A stretch of DNA of 5,663 nt from an uncultured Treponema sp. (GCA_946611835.1 CAMOEE010000164.1:1-5663), one strand, 5' to 3'. Shown: positions 1-5,367, numbered from the stretch's first letter. Notes: generated by a model not told the origin, from the sequence alone. Numbers and translations: made by a program.

Positions 1-462
1 GCCCTCCACTACTATCTTTTGCAGGTCAGCCCCATTAAGGACATGGTTTTCAATCCGGAAGAATCTTTGAGCTTCAACGGAAACACAGGCCCATATTTAC
101 AGTACATGGGAGCACGCATCGCTTCAATCCTGCGAAAAGCAAGCGATGAAGGAACAAGCCCTGCAAGTCCTGAAAAGGCCGCTTCTCTTCTCAAAGCCGC
201 AGAAGAATGGGAACTTACAAAACGCTTAGGCGAATACCCGGAGACTGTGGCTCGTGCCGCAAATGCCAAAGACTCTTCAATCATGGCAAACTATCTCTAC
301 GACATAGCAAAACTCTTCTCAAAGTTCTATCAGCAGTGCCCGATTATGACTGCCGAGACAAAAGAACTCAAAGAAGCCCGCCTGACCCTGGCAAAGGCAA
401 CGCTCCGAGTGCTCAAAGAAGCCATGGGACTGGTTCTCGTGCCGTATCTTGACAGAATGTAA
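1..462 (+). CDS. argS: Arginyl-tRNA synthetase, C-terminal part (5' end outside window)
   Basis: Attaches arginine to tRNA-Arg in the cytoplasm (class I aminoacyl-tRNA synthetase). The reading frame is open from base 1 and ends with TAA at 460-462, giving 153 residues of the C-terminus. The fragment begins ALHYYLLQVSP and contains FNPEESLSFNGNTGPYLQY (visible residues about 17-35). This matches the end of the catalytic core of ArgS, where the GNTGP segment leads into the DALR anticodon-binding helical domain. The remaining helices (about residues 36-153), ending VPYLDRM, fit that domain and the usual ArgS end, so the gene is not truncated at its 3' side. The TTG at 19 is an internal leucine codon, not a start. 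The HIGH-like motif and the rest of the catalytic domain lie upstream of the window. A hairpin with a T-run follows the stop, and yfcE starts 49 bp downstream on the same strand. Confidence 0.93.
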   Translation, partial: ALHYYLLQVSPIKDMVFNPEESLSFNGNTGPYLQYMGARIASILRKASDEGTSPASPEKAASLLKAAEEWELTKRLGEYPETVARAANAKDSSIMANYLYDIAKLFSKFYQQCPIMTAETKELKEARLTLAKATLRVLKEAMGLVLVPYLDRM

Positions 463-476
463 TTTTCAGGCGGCTC

Positions 477-502
477 CCCCACTTTCGTGGGGCAATTTTT
501 TT
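477..502 (+). terminator. Hairpin plus T-run between argS and yfcE (terminator or attenuator)
   Basis: CCCCAC (477-482) and GTGGGG (487-492) form a perfect 6-bp GC-rich stem with a TTTC loop, followed by CAA and seven T residues (496-502). It has the form of an intrinsic terminator for argS, although the 3-nt gap between stem and T-run should weaken it. The yfcE Shine-Dalgarno starts at the very next base and no promoter fits between the hairpin and yfcE, so partial read-through is likely if yfcE is expressed from the argS transcript. Confidence 0.7.
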
Positions 503-506
503 GGAG
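503..506 (+). promoter_or_regulatory. Ribosome binding site of yfcE
   Basis: GGAG lies 5 nt before the ATG at 512 and directly follows the T-run of the hairpin. It decides the start: the same frame stays open back to 449, but those extra 21 codons cross the hairpin and have no counterpart in the YfcE family, whose members begin MKxxxxSDIHG. Confidence 0.8.
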
Positions 507-511
507 CAATC

Positions 512-1090
512 ATGAAATTTCTTGTTTTATCCGACATCCACGGAAGCTCAGAAAGCCTTGAAAAAGCCCTCGCTTCCTTTGAAAACAAAGTTGACTCAAT
601 CATTCTCTTAGGCGACTACCTGAACCACGGCCCTCGTAATCCCCTCCCGCAAGGCTGGGACACCAAACGCACAGCCGAGCTTTTGAACGAGCGCAAAGAA
701 AAGCTCATCTGCGTACGGGGAAACTGCGACAGCGAGGTTGACGAAATGATGCTTACCTTCCCCTGTCTCAACGCCTACAGTACAATCGCTCTTCCAACAG
801 CAAAGGGAATCCGCCGCATCTTCTTGCACCACGGACACCTTTACGACCGCACAAAACTTTCATCCTGGCTTCCAAAAGGCAGTATCGTCCTTTCAGGTCA
901 TACCCATGTCACTTTAATGGAAGAAGAAAATGGCCTCTTCTACTTTAACCCCGGTTCAATTTCCCTTCCAAAATGCGAAGAGGGCAAAACCTGCGGAATT
1001 CTTGAAGTGGAAACGGAAAACGGAAAGATAAAAATCGGATTATATTCTATTGAAGGAAAATTGATTCGGGAAATGGCGGTTATTCCCTGA
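512..1090 (+). CDS. yfcE: YfcE-type metallophosphodiesterase
   Basis: A 192-residue cytoplasmic calcineurin-like phosphoesterase, close to the roughly 184 residues of E. coli YfcE. YfcE is a metal-dependent phosphodiesterase active on model substrates whose physiological substrate is unclear. All metal-site motifs are present in order: SDIHG (D8, H10), GDYLNHGPRN (D35 in residues 34-43), RGNCDSEVD (N71), HHGHLY (H107) and SGHTH (H130, H132). The LNHGPRNPLPQG and RGNCDSEVDxM segments are specific to YfcE within the superfamily, as is FNPGSISLPK near the C-terminus. ATG 512 is chosen because it has GGAG 5 nt upstream and fits the family N-terminus. The gene lies 49 bp behind argS with a hairpin between them. 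Its last 11 bases overlap the 3' end of the convergent GGDEF gene. No signal peptide or membrane segment is seen. Confidence 0.93.
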   Translation: MKFLVLSDIHGSSESLEKALASFENKVDSIILLGDYLNHGPRNPLPQGWDTKRTAELLNERKEKLICVRGNCDSEVDEMMLTFPCLNAYSTIALPTAKGIRRIFLHHGHLYDRTKLSSWLPKGSIVLSGHTHVTLMEEENGLFYFNPGSISLPKCEEGKTCGILEVETENGKIKIGLYSIEGKLIREMAVIP

Positions 1091-2108
1091 CAACCTGATT
1101 TTTTCCGTTCTTTTTGCCTTTGTAAAGCCTGTCGTCCGCTATTCGGATCGCAATCTCATAATCACTCAAAACGCTGCCCGTGCACATTCCGACAGTCACC
1201 GTAACCTTTATTTTGTGCGGGCCGAATTCAACCACTGTATTTCGGATTTTTTCACAAAGAGCCTGCAAATAATCATAAGCCGTATTTTCCGGAGTCCGTG
1301 GCATAAAGATTATGAATTCCTCGCCGCCCCATCTGACCGGAATGTATTCCCTGCACTGACACTCTTCAATAATATCGCTGACGACTTTTAGCACGGCATC
1401 TCCCGCCTGATGACCGTAAGTGTCATTGATTTTTTTGAAATCATCAATGTCAAAAATGGAGATTGTGTACTTGCTTTCGTTTTCGGTCTTGTTACGCTCC
1501 ATGATATGCTCAAAGAAACGGCGGTTAAAAAGCCCTGTCAGCAAATCATGGTTGCTCGTATAAACCAGCTTTTCGTTAGTCGTGTTCAATTCATAAGAAT
1601 AGAGGTTAGCGATATAAAATAATGTAAAAAGTGTTATTCCCAGATTAAGCAGGATAATCTTGTTTTTGCAGGTCTCGACAAGCGGCGCATAGTCAGGAAA
1701 GAGGGCGAATTTATTCACAATGATAAAGTAAATTATAATCGCACAGAGAATTCCAACAGCCTGATAAATGTACTTGTACTTGGTTTTAGGCGGCAGCAGG
1801 TAAAAAATGACGGAAACCATTCCCACCACAAAGAAAATATATAAGAAAGCGCCGGCAGTAAAAAGATCACACAAAAATGAAAAAGTGACAATCTCAAAAT
1901 ATGTAAAGACAATGTAAAAATCCTGATTTCGCTTAAAAAGAAAAAGAACAAGAATGTAGAAAATGGTGCTGAAAATGTTCAGGATAGAAAGGGGGAAAAT
2001 TCCAATAATGCCAAACAAGACACAGTTAAAAGCATGAACGAAGAGACACATCAGTAGAAAAAGTAATGTCTTTTTCTGGGAAAGAAACCCCAGAAATGAT
2101 TTACACAT
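1080..2108 (-). CDS. Membrane-bound diguanylate cyclase (six TM helices + GGDEF)
   Basis: Predicted to make c-di-GMP from two GTP at the inner face of the membrane. The protein has 342 residues. Hydrophobic helices are visible at about 14-38, 40-58, 63-83, 85-105, 113-131 and 150-169. A short linker leads into a GGDEF domain (about 183-342). The domain carries DLLTGLFNRR (188-197), DIDDFKKIND (220-229, metal and substrate binding), YGHQAGD (231-237) and the signature GGEEF (261-265), so catalysis should be intact. The product-inhibition I-site RxxD, expected six to nine residues before the signature, reads C-R-E-Y and is absent. I do not recognise the membrane part as a named sensor domain; its ligand is unknown. 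ATG 2108 has GGGAG 5 nt upstream and is preferred over an in-frame TTG at 2135, which lacks a binding site. The gene has its own promoter and overlaps yfcE convergently by 11 bp. Confidence 0.92.
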   Translation of the reverse strand: MCKSFLGFLSQKKTLLFLLMCLFVHAFNCVLFGIIGIFPLSILNIFSTIFYILVLFLFKRNQDFYIVFTYFEIVTFSFLCDLFTAGAFLYIFFVVGMVSVIFYLLPPKTKYKYIYQAVGILCAIIIYFIIVNKFALFPDYAPLVETCKNKIILLNLGITLFTLFYIANLYSYELNTTNEKLVYTSNHDLLTGLFNRRFFEHIMERNKTENESKYTISIFDIDDFKKINDTYGHQAGDAVLKVVSDIIEECQCREYIPVRWGGEEFIIFMPRTPENTAYDYLQALCEKIRNTVVEFGPHKIKVTVTVGMCTGSVLSDYEIAIRIADDRLYKGKKNGKNQVVRE

Positions 2109-2113
2109 AGAAT

Positions 2114-2118
2114 CTCCC
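2114..2118 (-). promoter_or_regulatory. Ribosome binding site of the GGDEF gene
   Basis: GGGAG on the minus strand, 5 nt before the ATG at 2108. It decides against the longer in-frame TTG start at 2135, whose first codons would run through this site. Confidence 0.8.
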
Positions 2119-2150
2119 AAAAAATTATAGAACAAAAAAACTTCTTTAAT

Positions 2151-2178
2151 ATTATATCAACCTTTTGGGAATAGTCAA
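2151..2178 (-). promoter_or_regulatory. Sigma70-type promoter of the GGDEF gene
   Basis: Minus strand: -35 TTGACT (2178-2173), a 16-bp spacer and a perfect -10 TATAAT (2156-2151) preceded by TG plus one base (extended -10, TGATATAAT). Transcription would start near 2144, giving a leader of about 36 nt with the GGGAG site. It lies in the 92-bp gap behind relQ, so the cyclase can be transcribed independently of the upstream genes. Confidence 0.75.
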
Positions 2179-2200
2179 ATTTTTTAATATGATTTTTAAC

Positions 2201-2905
2201 CTAGTCCAGGTTCTGAAGCTCAATGGCAATTTCTTCCATTTCGCGGTCGGTCATGGCAATCGTCTCGGCAACACGGAAAAGCTCCCTTCTGACGCTCTCC
2301 GGCACTTTTGTGCTGGTCTTATAACGAAGCTCGTGCTCAAGGCAGGCCCAGAAATCCATTGCTATGGTGCGAAGCTGAACCTCAACCTTAACATTATGGG
2401 TGCTTTCAGAAAGATAAACCGGGACCTCAATCACAAGATGCAGGCTCCTGTACCCCGACTCCTTTGGATTCTTGATATAGTCCTTTTCTTCCAGCAAAGT
2501 GATGTCCGGCTGCTTTAAAAGCATGTCCCGAACTGAGTAGATGTCTGAAATATACGGGCAGATGACCCGAACGCCTGCAATATCGTGGAGATTTTCCACC
2601 ATAGAATCAAAATTGACCGGCAGTTTTTTGCTTTCAAGCTTGGAGGCAATGCTCTGCGGCGACTTAATCCGGGATTTGACAGTCTCGATTGGGTTCCGCC
2701 TGCCAGAAACCTTGTTTTCCTTATTTAAAATATCCAGCTTAGTCTCAATCTGCTTGATGGCACTTTCGTAAATCATCATTATCTGCTGAAACTCGAAGGC
2801 CATTTTATAGAAATTGTCGGGATTGCTCATCAATTCCTTATTAATGACTTTTGGCAATTCACCGACTTCAGGCACACTCTCACTGGCAAGTTCTTCAATA
2901 TTCAA
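2201..2905 (-). CDS. relQ: Small (p)ppGpp synthetase, RelQ/YjbM type
   Basis: Transfers pyrophosphate from ATP to GDP or GTP to make (p)ppGpp. It is a stand-alone synthetase of 234 residues (family usually about 210-250) without the HD hydrolase, TGS and ACT domains of long Rel proteins. The synthetase domain spans about residues 70-200: NPIETVKSRIKSPQSIASK (71-89, ATP and basic loop), DIAGVRVIC (108-116, metal-binding D108), DYIKNPKESGYRSLH (142-156; tyrosine and serine of the guanine-binding loop) and VEVQLRTIAMDFWACLEHELRYK (174-196, catalytic E175). Helices on either side (32-65 and 200-234) fit the oligomerising helices of RelQ. The chosen start is TTG 2905: GAGG lies 7 nt upstream, and a TGA at 2917-2915 blocks longer forms. 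ATG 2830 (AAGGA at a short 4-nt spacing) is an alternative that would remove 25 residues before the conserved core. It follows cimA by 109 bp on the same strand with no evident terminator between. Confidence 0.9.
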   Translation of the reverse strand: MNIEELASESVPEVGELPKVINKELMSNPDNFYKMAFEFQQIMMIYESAIKQIETKLDILNKENKVSGRRNPIETVKSRIKSPQSIASKLESKKLPVNFDSMVENLHDIAGVRVICPYISDIYSVRDMLLKQPDITLLEEKDYIKNPKESGYRSLHLVIEVPVYLSESTHNVKVEVQLRTIAMDFWACLEHELRYKTSTKVPESVRRELFRVAETIAMTDREMEEIAIELQNLD

Positions 2906-2912
2906 AATAAAG

Positions 2913-2916
2913 CCTC
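2913..2916 (-). promoter_or_regulatory. Ribosome binding site supporting the TTG start of relQ
   Basis: GAGG on the minus strand, 7 nt before TTG 2905. The in-frame stop TGA overlaps its upstream edge (2917-2915), so no longer N-terminus is possible. It competes with AAGGA (2839-2835) in front of ATG 2830. Confidence 0.5.
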
Positions 2917-2932
2917 ATATATGCCAAGCCCC

Positions 2933-2962
2933 TTCTTGCGAACAAAGTGGCAAAGGCAAGAA
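2933..2962 (-). repeat. Inverted repeat in the relQ leader
   Basis: TTCTTGC (2962-2956 on the minus strand) and GCAAGAA (2939-2933) are exact complements separated by 16 nt. No U-run follows, so it does not look like a cimA terminator. It would lie in the 5' leader of relQ, about 16 nt before the GAGG site. Confidence 0.4.
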
Positions 2963-2982
2963 TCTTTTCATCTATTAAACAA

Positions 2983-3011
2983 AATATAACGAAAAAAGTT
3001 TCAAAAGGCAA
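2983..3011 (-). promoter_or_regulatory. Possible promoter of relQ
   Basis: Minus strand: TTGCCT (3011-3006, 4 of 6 consensus), 17-bp spacer, TATATT (2988-2983, 5 of 6). The site overlaps nothing but the last bases before the cimA stop and would give a leader of about 70 nt containing the inverted repeat. The -35 box is weak, so relQ may equally be read from the cimA transcript. Confidence 0.35.
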
Positions 3012-3014
3012 ATT

Positions 3015-4610
3015 TTACATCAGTTTTGCGAATTTGCGCTCCAGGTCCTTAATCAGCTTATACTCGAATGAATCAACAAGGGCAATATAAGAAGCCTCGA
3101 TTACGTCGCTGGAAACTCCCATCGTAGCCCAGTGCTCGTCGCCGTCGCTTGATTCAATGAGAACGCGAACCCTTGAAGCCGTAGCTCCCTTTCCGTCAAG
3201 GACACGGACTTTGTAATCTGTAAGGTGAATCTGAGCCACATTGGGATAAAATTGCTCCAAGGCCTTTCGCATGGCAACATCCAAAGCGTTTACAGGACCG
3301 TCTCCATCCCCTGCAGTCACGACGACCTTTCCGTCAACATCAATCTTGAACTGGGCAAAGGCACTCTGGTCATCGGCAAAACGGGGAAACTCGCCGCTTG
3401 TTTTGTAATAGTGCAGGTTAAAGAAGGGCTGGTACTTTCCGATTGCCTTTCGAACCAAAATCTCAAAGCTTGCGTCAGCTCCCTCAAACTGATAGCCCTC
3501 ATGCTCCAAATCCTTGACCCTCTTTACGATTTCCGCAACAACAGGGCTGGATTTTGTGAGAGTCTTGTCGAACTTCTGGACTTTTTCGACAATCATGCTC
3601 TTACCGGCAACCTCACTCATAAGGAAGACCCTTTCGTTTCCAACGCTCTCAGGAGTGACATGCTCGTAGGCAAAGGGATTTTTAATGACCGCATCGATGT
3701 GCATTCCGGCCTTGTGGGCAAAGGCGCTTGCTCCCACATAAGGCATTCCGGCCTCCAGAGAAATGTTGGTAATCTCAGCCACCCGCTTGCAGATTGGGGT
3801 GAGGTTCTGGATATTCTCAGAAGGAATGCAGACACAGTCCATTTTAAGCTGCAAATCTGCAATTATCGAAGAAAGATTTGCGTTTCCAGTGCGCTCGCCA
3901 AAGCCAAGGAGTACACCCTGAACATGAGTTGCCCCAGCCTCAACGGCAAGCAGGGAATTTGCGACTGCACAGCCTGAATCATTGTGGGTATGGATCCCAA
4001 CAGCAGCAATCTTTCCGAATTTCTCAACTACACGCTTAGTAATTTCGTAGCACTGCATTGGCATCATGCCGCCCTTGGTCTCGCAGAGACAGAGTGTCTT
4101 AGCACCGCCCTCAACAGCCGCCTCAAGGCACTTCATGGCATAATCAGCGTTTTCCGTGTATCCCGTAAAGAAATGCTCGGCATCAAAAATGACTTCCTTA
4201 TTGTTGGCCACAAGGAAAGCCACTGTCTCACGAATCATCTCAAGGTTTTCTTCGAGAGTCGCATGAATGATGTCCGTAACCTGAAAATCCCAGGTCTTTC
4301 CGAAAATGCAAACGACCTGAGTTTCCGCCGCAAGAAGGCTCTGTAAATTGGCATCTTCCGCACACTTAATTCCCTTGCGCCTGGTCGAGCCAAAAGCCAC
4401 GATTTTTGAGTGGTCAAGTTTTAGTTTTTTGGCCTCAACGAAAAATTCCATGTCCTTGGGGTTGCTTCCGGGATTTCCCGCCTCAATGTATGCCACCCCC
4501 AGCTCGTCCAAAGCCTTAACGATATTGATTTTGTCCTGAACTGAATAAGAAATGCCCTCGCCCTGAGAGCCGTCACGCAAAGTAGAATCCAAAATTGAAA
4601 TCTGTTTCAT
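3015..4610 (-). CDS. cimA: (R)-citramalate synthase
   Basis: Condenses acetyl-CoA and pyruvate to (R)-citramalate, the first step of threonine-independent isoleucine synthesis (cytoplasm). The protein has 531 residues, normal for the CimA branch of the isopropylmalate/homocitrate synthase family. The N-terminal TIM barrel shows DSTLRDGSQ (8-16, catalytic arginine and metal-binding aspartate), GIHTHNDSGCA (205-214, metal-binding histidines) and GFGERTGNANL (236-246). The segments EAGNPGSNPKD (43-53), AFGSTRRKG (72-80) and IFGKTWDFQV (102-111) are typical of CimA rather than LeuA. About residues 395-525 form the LeuA-type allosteric dimer domain, which binds the feedback inhibitor (isoleucine in known CimA). 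ATG 4610 has GGAG 6 nt upstream; an in-frame ATG at 4622 overlaps that site and is less likely. No leu or ilv genes are seen nearby. A homocitrate or isopropylmalate activity cannot be fully excluded by reading alone. Confidence 0.93.
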   Translation of the reverse strand: MKQISILDSTLRDGSQGEGISYSVQDKINIVKALDELGVAYIEAGNPGSNPKDMEFFVEAKKLKLDHSKIVAFGSTRRKGIKCAEDANLQSLLAAETQVVCIFGKTWDFQVTDIIHATLEENLEMIRETVAFLVANNKEVIFDAEHFFTGYTENADYAMKCLEAAVEGGAKTLCLCETKGGMMPMQCYEITKRVVEKFGKIAAVGIHTHNDSGCAVANSLLAVEAGATHVQGVLLGFGERTGNANLSSIIADLQLKMDCVCIPSENIQNLTPICKRVAEITNISLEAGMPYVGASAFAHKAGMHIDAVIKNPFAYEHVTPESVGNERVFLMSEVAGKSMIVEKVQKFDKTLTKSSPVVAEIVKRVKDLEHEGYQFEGADASFEILVRKAIGKYQPFFNLHYYKTSGEFPRFADDQSAFAQFKIDVDGKVVVTAGDGDGPVNALDVAMRKALEQFYPNVAQIHLTDYKVRVLDGKGATASRVRVLIESSDGDEHWATMGVSSDVIEASYIALVDSFEYKLIKDLERKFAKLM

Positions 4611-4616
4611 AAATAT

Positions 4617-4620
4617 CTCC
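4617..4620 (-). promoter_or_regulatory. Ribosome binding site of cimA
   Basis: GGAG on the minus strand, 6 nt before ATG 4610. It sits only 3 nt beyond the end of the structured element at 4624-4727, so folding of that element in the transcript could affect access to it. It decides for ATG 4610 over ATG 4622, whose second codon (GAG) lies within it. Confidence 0.75.
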
Positions 4621-4623
4621 ATG

Positions 4624-4727
4624 GTGGCAAGGGGGCTGCGGCTAACGCCGCCGGGCTTTGCGTGGTTCCGCTATCGCTTCATTCTTCCACTCCCTTCCGG
4701 TCGTTTCAGAACGGCTGTCGCCGCCAC
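4624..4727. repeat. Structured intergenic element, likely dispersed repeat or leader RNA
   Basis: A block visibly richer in GC than its surroundings, lying between queD and cimA. The ends are complementary: GTGGC (4624-4628) with GCCAC (4723-4727). Inside are GCGGC-TAAC-GCCGC (4638-4651); GTGG (4662-4665) with CCAC (4687-4690), enclosing GC-TATC-GC (4670-4677); and CGTT-TCAG-AACG (4702-4713). CGGC-TGTC-GCCG (4712-4723) is an alternative to the last stem and to the closing pair. The stems can be drawn as a multibranched fold on either strand. Two long plus-strand frames run through it but resemble no protein and continue antisense into queD, so it is not treated as coding. On the minus strand it ends 3 nt before the cimA Shine-Dalgarno. 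Whether it recurs in the genome cannot be seen from this window. Confidence 0.5.
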
Positions 4728-4742
4728 TCCAATCCCTAGCCT

Positions 4743-4776
4743 CCGAAGAAAAATACATACATGTATTTTTCTTCGG
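4743..4776. repeat. 34-bp near-perfect palindrome
   Basis: CCGAAGAAAAATACAT (4743-4758) and ATGTATTTTTCTTCGG (4761-4776) are exact reverse complements separated by only two bases (AC). The base of the stem is GC-clamped and the top is AT-rich, unlike a standard terminator, where a GC stem is followed by an external U-run. It lies 32 bp past the queD stop. It may stop or protect queD transcripts, bind a dimeric protein as DNA, or be the edge of the adjoining element. The role is not determined. Confidence 0.85.
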
Positions 4777-4785
4777 TTATATTTT

Positions 4786-4802
4786 CCCCGCTTCAGGCGA
4801 GG
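4786..4802 (-). other. Short hairpin just after queD
   Basis: On the minus strand CCTCGC (4802-4797) pairs with GCGGGG (4791-4786) over six pairs including one G-U, with loop CTGAA, starting 5 nt after the queD stop codon. It is followed by A residues, not U, so it is not a canonical intrinsic terminator. With the palindrome at 4743-4776 it makes two hairpins in a row at the queD 3' end. Confidence 0.45.
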
Positions 4803-4807
4803 TAGCT

Positions 4808-5194
4808 TTAATCGGGCATAAACCTTGCCCTGTTATTGTCCGTCTCAAAGACATCGATTGCATACAAGTATGCAGCTTCTCCGTCTGTCTTTTTCAGCTC
4901 CGGAAGCTGTGCGATTATTCCTTCATAAATGTACATCGCTATCCGCTCTGCGCTGGGATTCTGCTCAAAAAAATCAATGTCGTTCAGGTTAGTGTGGTCA
5001 AGTTTTTCACAAACCGCCTTCAAAGCTTTTTTTAGCTCCGTAAAATCAAGGAGCATTCCGCCCTCATCCAGAGTCTTTCCCTGAACATGAGCATAAACCT
5101 TGTAATTGTGGCCATGCAGGTTCTCGCACTTTCCATGATAATCACGCAAAAAATGCGCCGCCGCAAAATCAGCCTTCACCCGAACTTGAAACAT
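4808..5194 (-). CDS. queD: 6-carboxytetrahydropterin synthase (QueD/PTPS family)
   Basis: Converts 7,8-dihydroneopterin triphosphate to 6-carboxy-5,6,7,8-tetrahydropterin, the second step from GTP towards preQ0 and queuosine in tRNA. The protein has 128 residues, normal for bacterial QueD (about 120). The zinc ligands are H14 (FAAAHFL), H27 and H29 (ENLHGHNY). The catalytic cysteine is C23 in the Cys-x3-His-Gly-His arrangement, D66-H67 (KLDHTNLND) form the acid-base pair, and E117 (VFET) is the pterin-anchoring glutamate. NPSAERIA (79-86) matches the conserved NPTAENIA segment. This cysteine spacing favours QueD over eukaryotic-type pyruvoyl-tetrahydropterin synthase. ATG 5194 is the only reasonable start and has no Shine-Dalgarno. 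An extended -10 box ends 6 nt upstream of it, suggesting a leaderless mRNA. No other queuosine gene is in the window. Confidence 0.93.
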   Translation of the reverse strand: MFQVRVKADFAAAHFLRDYHGKCENLHGHNYKVYAHVQGKTLDEGGMLLDFTELKKALKAVCEKLDHTNLNDIDFFEQNPSAERIAMYIYEGIIAQLPELKKTDGEAAYLYAIDVFETDNNRARFMPD

Positions 5195-5200
5195 GAAAAG

Positions 5201-5209
5201 ATTATATCA
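5201..5209 (-). promoter_or_regulatory. Extended -10 promoter of queD, probable leaderless start
   Basis: Minus strand TGATATAAT: perfect TATAAT (5206-5201) with the TG of an extended -10 (5209-5208). Six bases separate it from the ATG, so the usual start point falls on the A of the start codon at 5194. No good -35 is seen (TTTTCT at 17-bp spacing), which is common for extended -10 promoters. No Shine-Dalgarno lies before the ATG. Confidence 0.65.
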
Positions 5210-5338
5210 GAAATAAAGAATAAAGAAAACATGGCCCCAAGAACAAGCGCAGAAAAAACGATTAAGAAGAGAAGTGTTTTTAAAACTCACCTACAGCCTT
5301 TTTCAGGACAGAGCCAAGGGACAGATATTTTAAAACAG

Positions 5339-5367
5339 AAAAAGCCGGAATAAATGAATACTCCGGC
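5339..5367 (-). terminator. Intrinsic terminator of cheY
   Basis: On the minus strand GCCGGA (5367-5362) and TCCGGC (5349-5344) form a perfect 6-bp GC-rich stem with a 12-nt AT-rich loop, followed at once by five T residues (5343-5339) and a further T-rich stretch. It lies about 60 bp after the cheY stop. It separates cheY from queD, which has its own promoter. Confidence 0.8.

Noticed and set aside
449..454. Perfect TTGACA at the end of argS as a yfcE promoter
   Set aside because: No -10-like sequence lies 15-19 bp downstream; that stretch is the GC-rich left arm of the hairpin.
449..511. 21-codon N-terminal extension of yfcE
   Set aside because: It would overlap the argS end and translate through the hairpin; the GGAG site and the family N-terminus place the start at 512.
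1078..1104. GGTT/AACC stem followed by TTTTTT as a yfcE terminator
   Set aside because: Only four base pairs around a 10-nt loop, too weak to call.
3225..3977. 250-codon open frame on the plus strand inside cimA
   Set aside because: It is antisense to conserved cimA coding sequence, has no family resemblance, and cimA carries all expected motifs over the same bases.
4624..4727. tRNA gene suggested by the multistem fold
   Set aside because: No 7-bp acceptor stem with CCA-type end, no GTTCRA T-loop and no proper anticodon arm on either strand.
4743..4776. CRISPR repeat or phage attachment site
   Set aside because: A single palindrome without spacer-repeat periodicity, and no integrase or tRNA gene nearby.
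4621..5035. Two overlapping plus-strand frames (4621-4821 and 4658-5035) through the structured gap into queD
   Set aside because: No ribosome binding site, no recognisable protein, and the second runs antisense through most of queD. The frames are open because of the GC-richer structured block.
5087..5353. 88-codon plus-strand frame from within queD into the queD-cheY gap
   Set aside because: Its first third is antisense to queD; the remainder is lysine- and serine-rich low-complexity translation of AT-rich spacer without a start signal.
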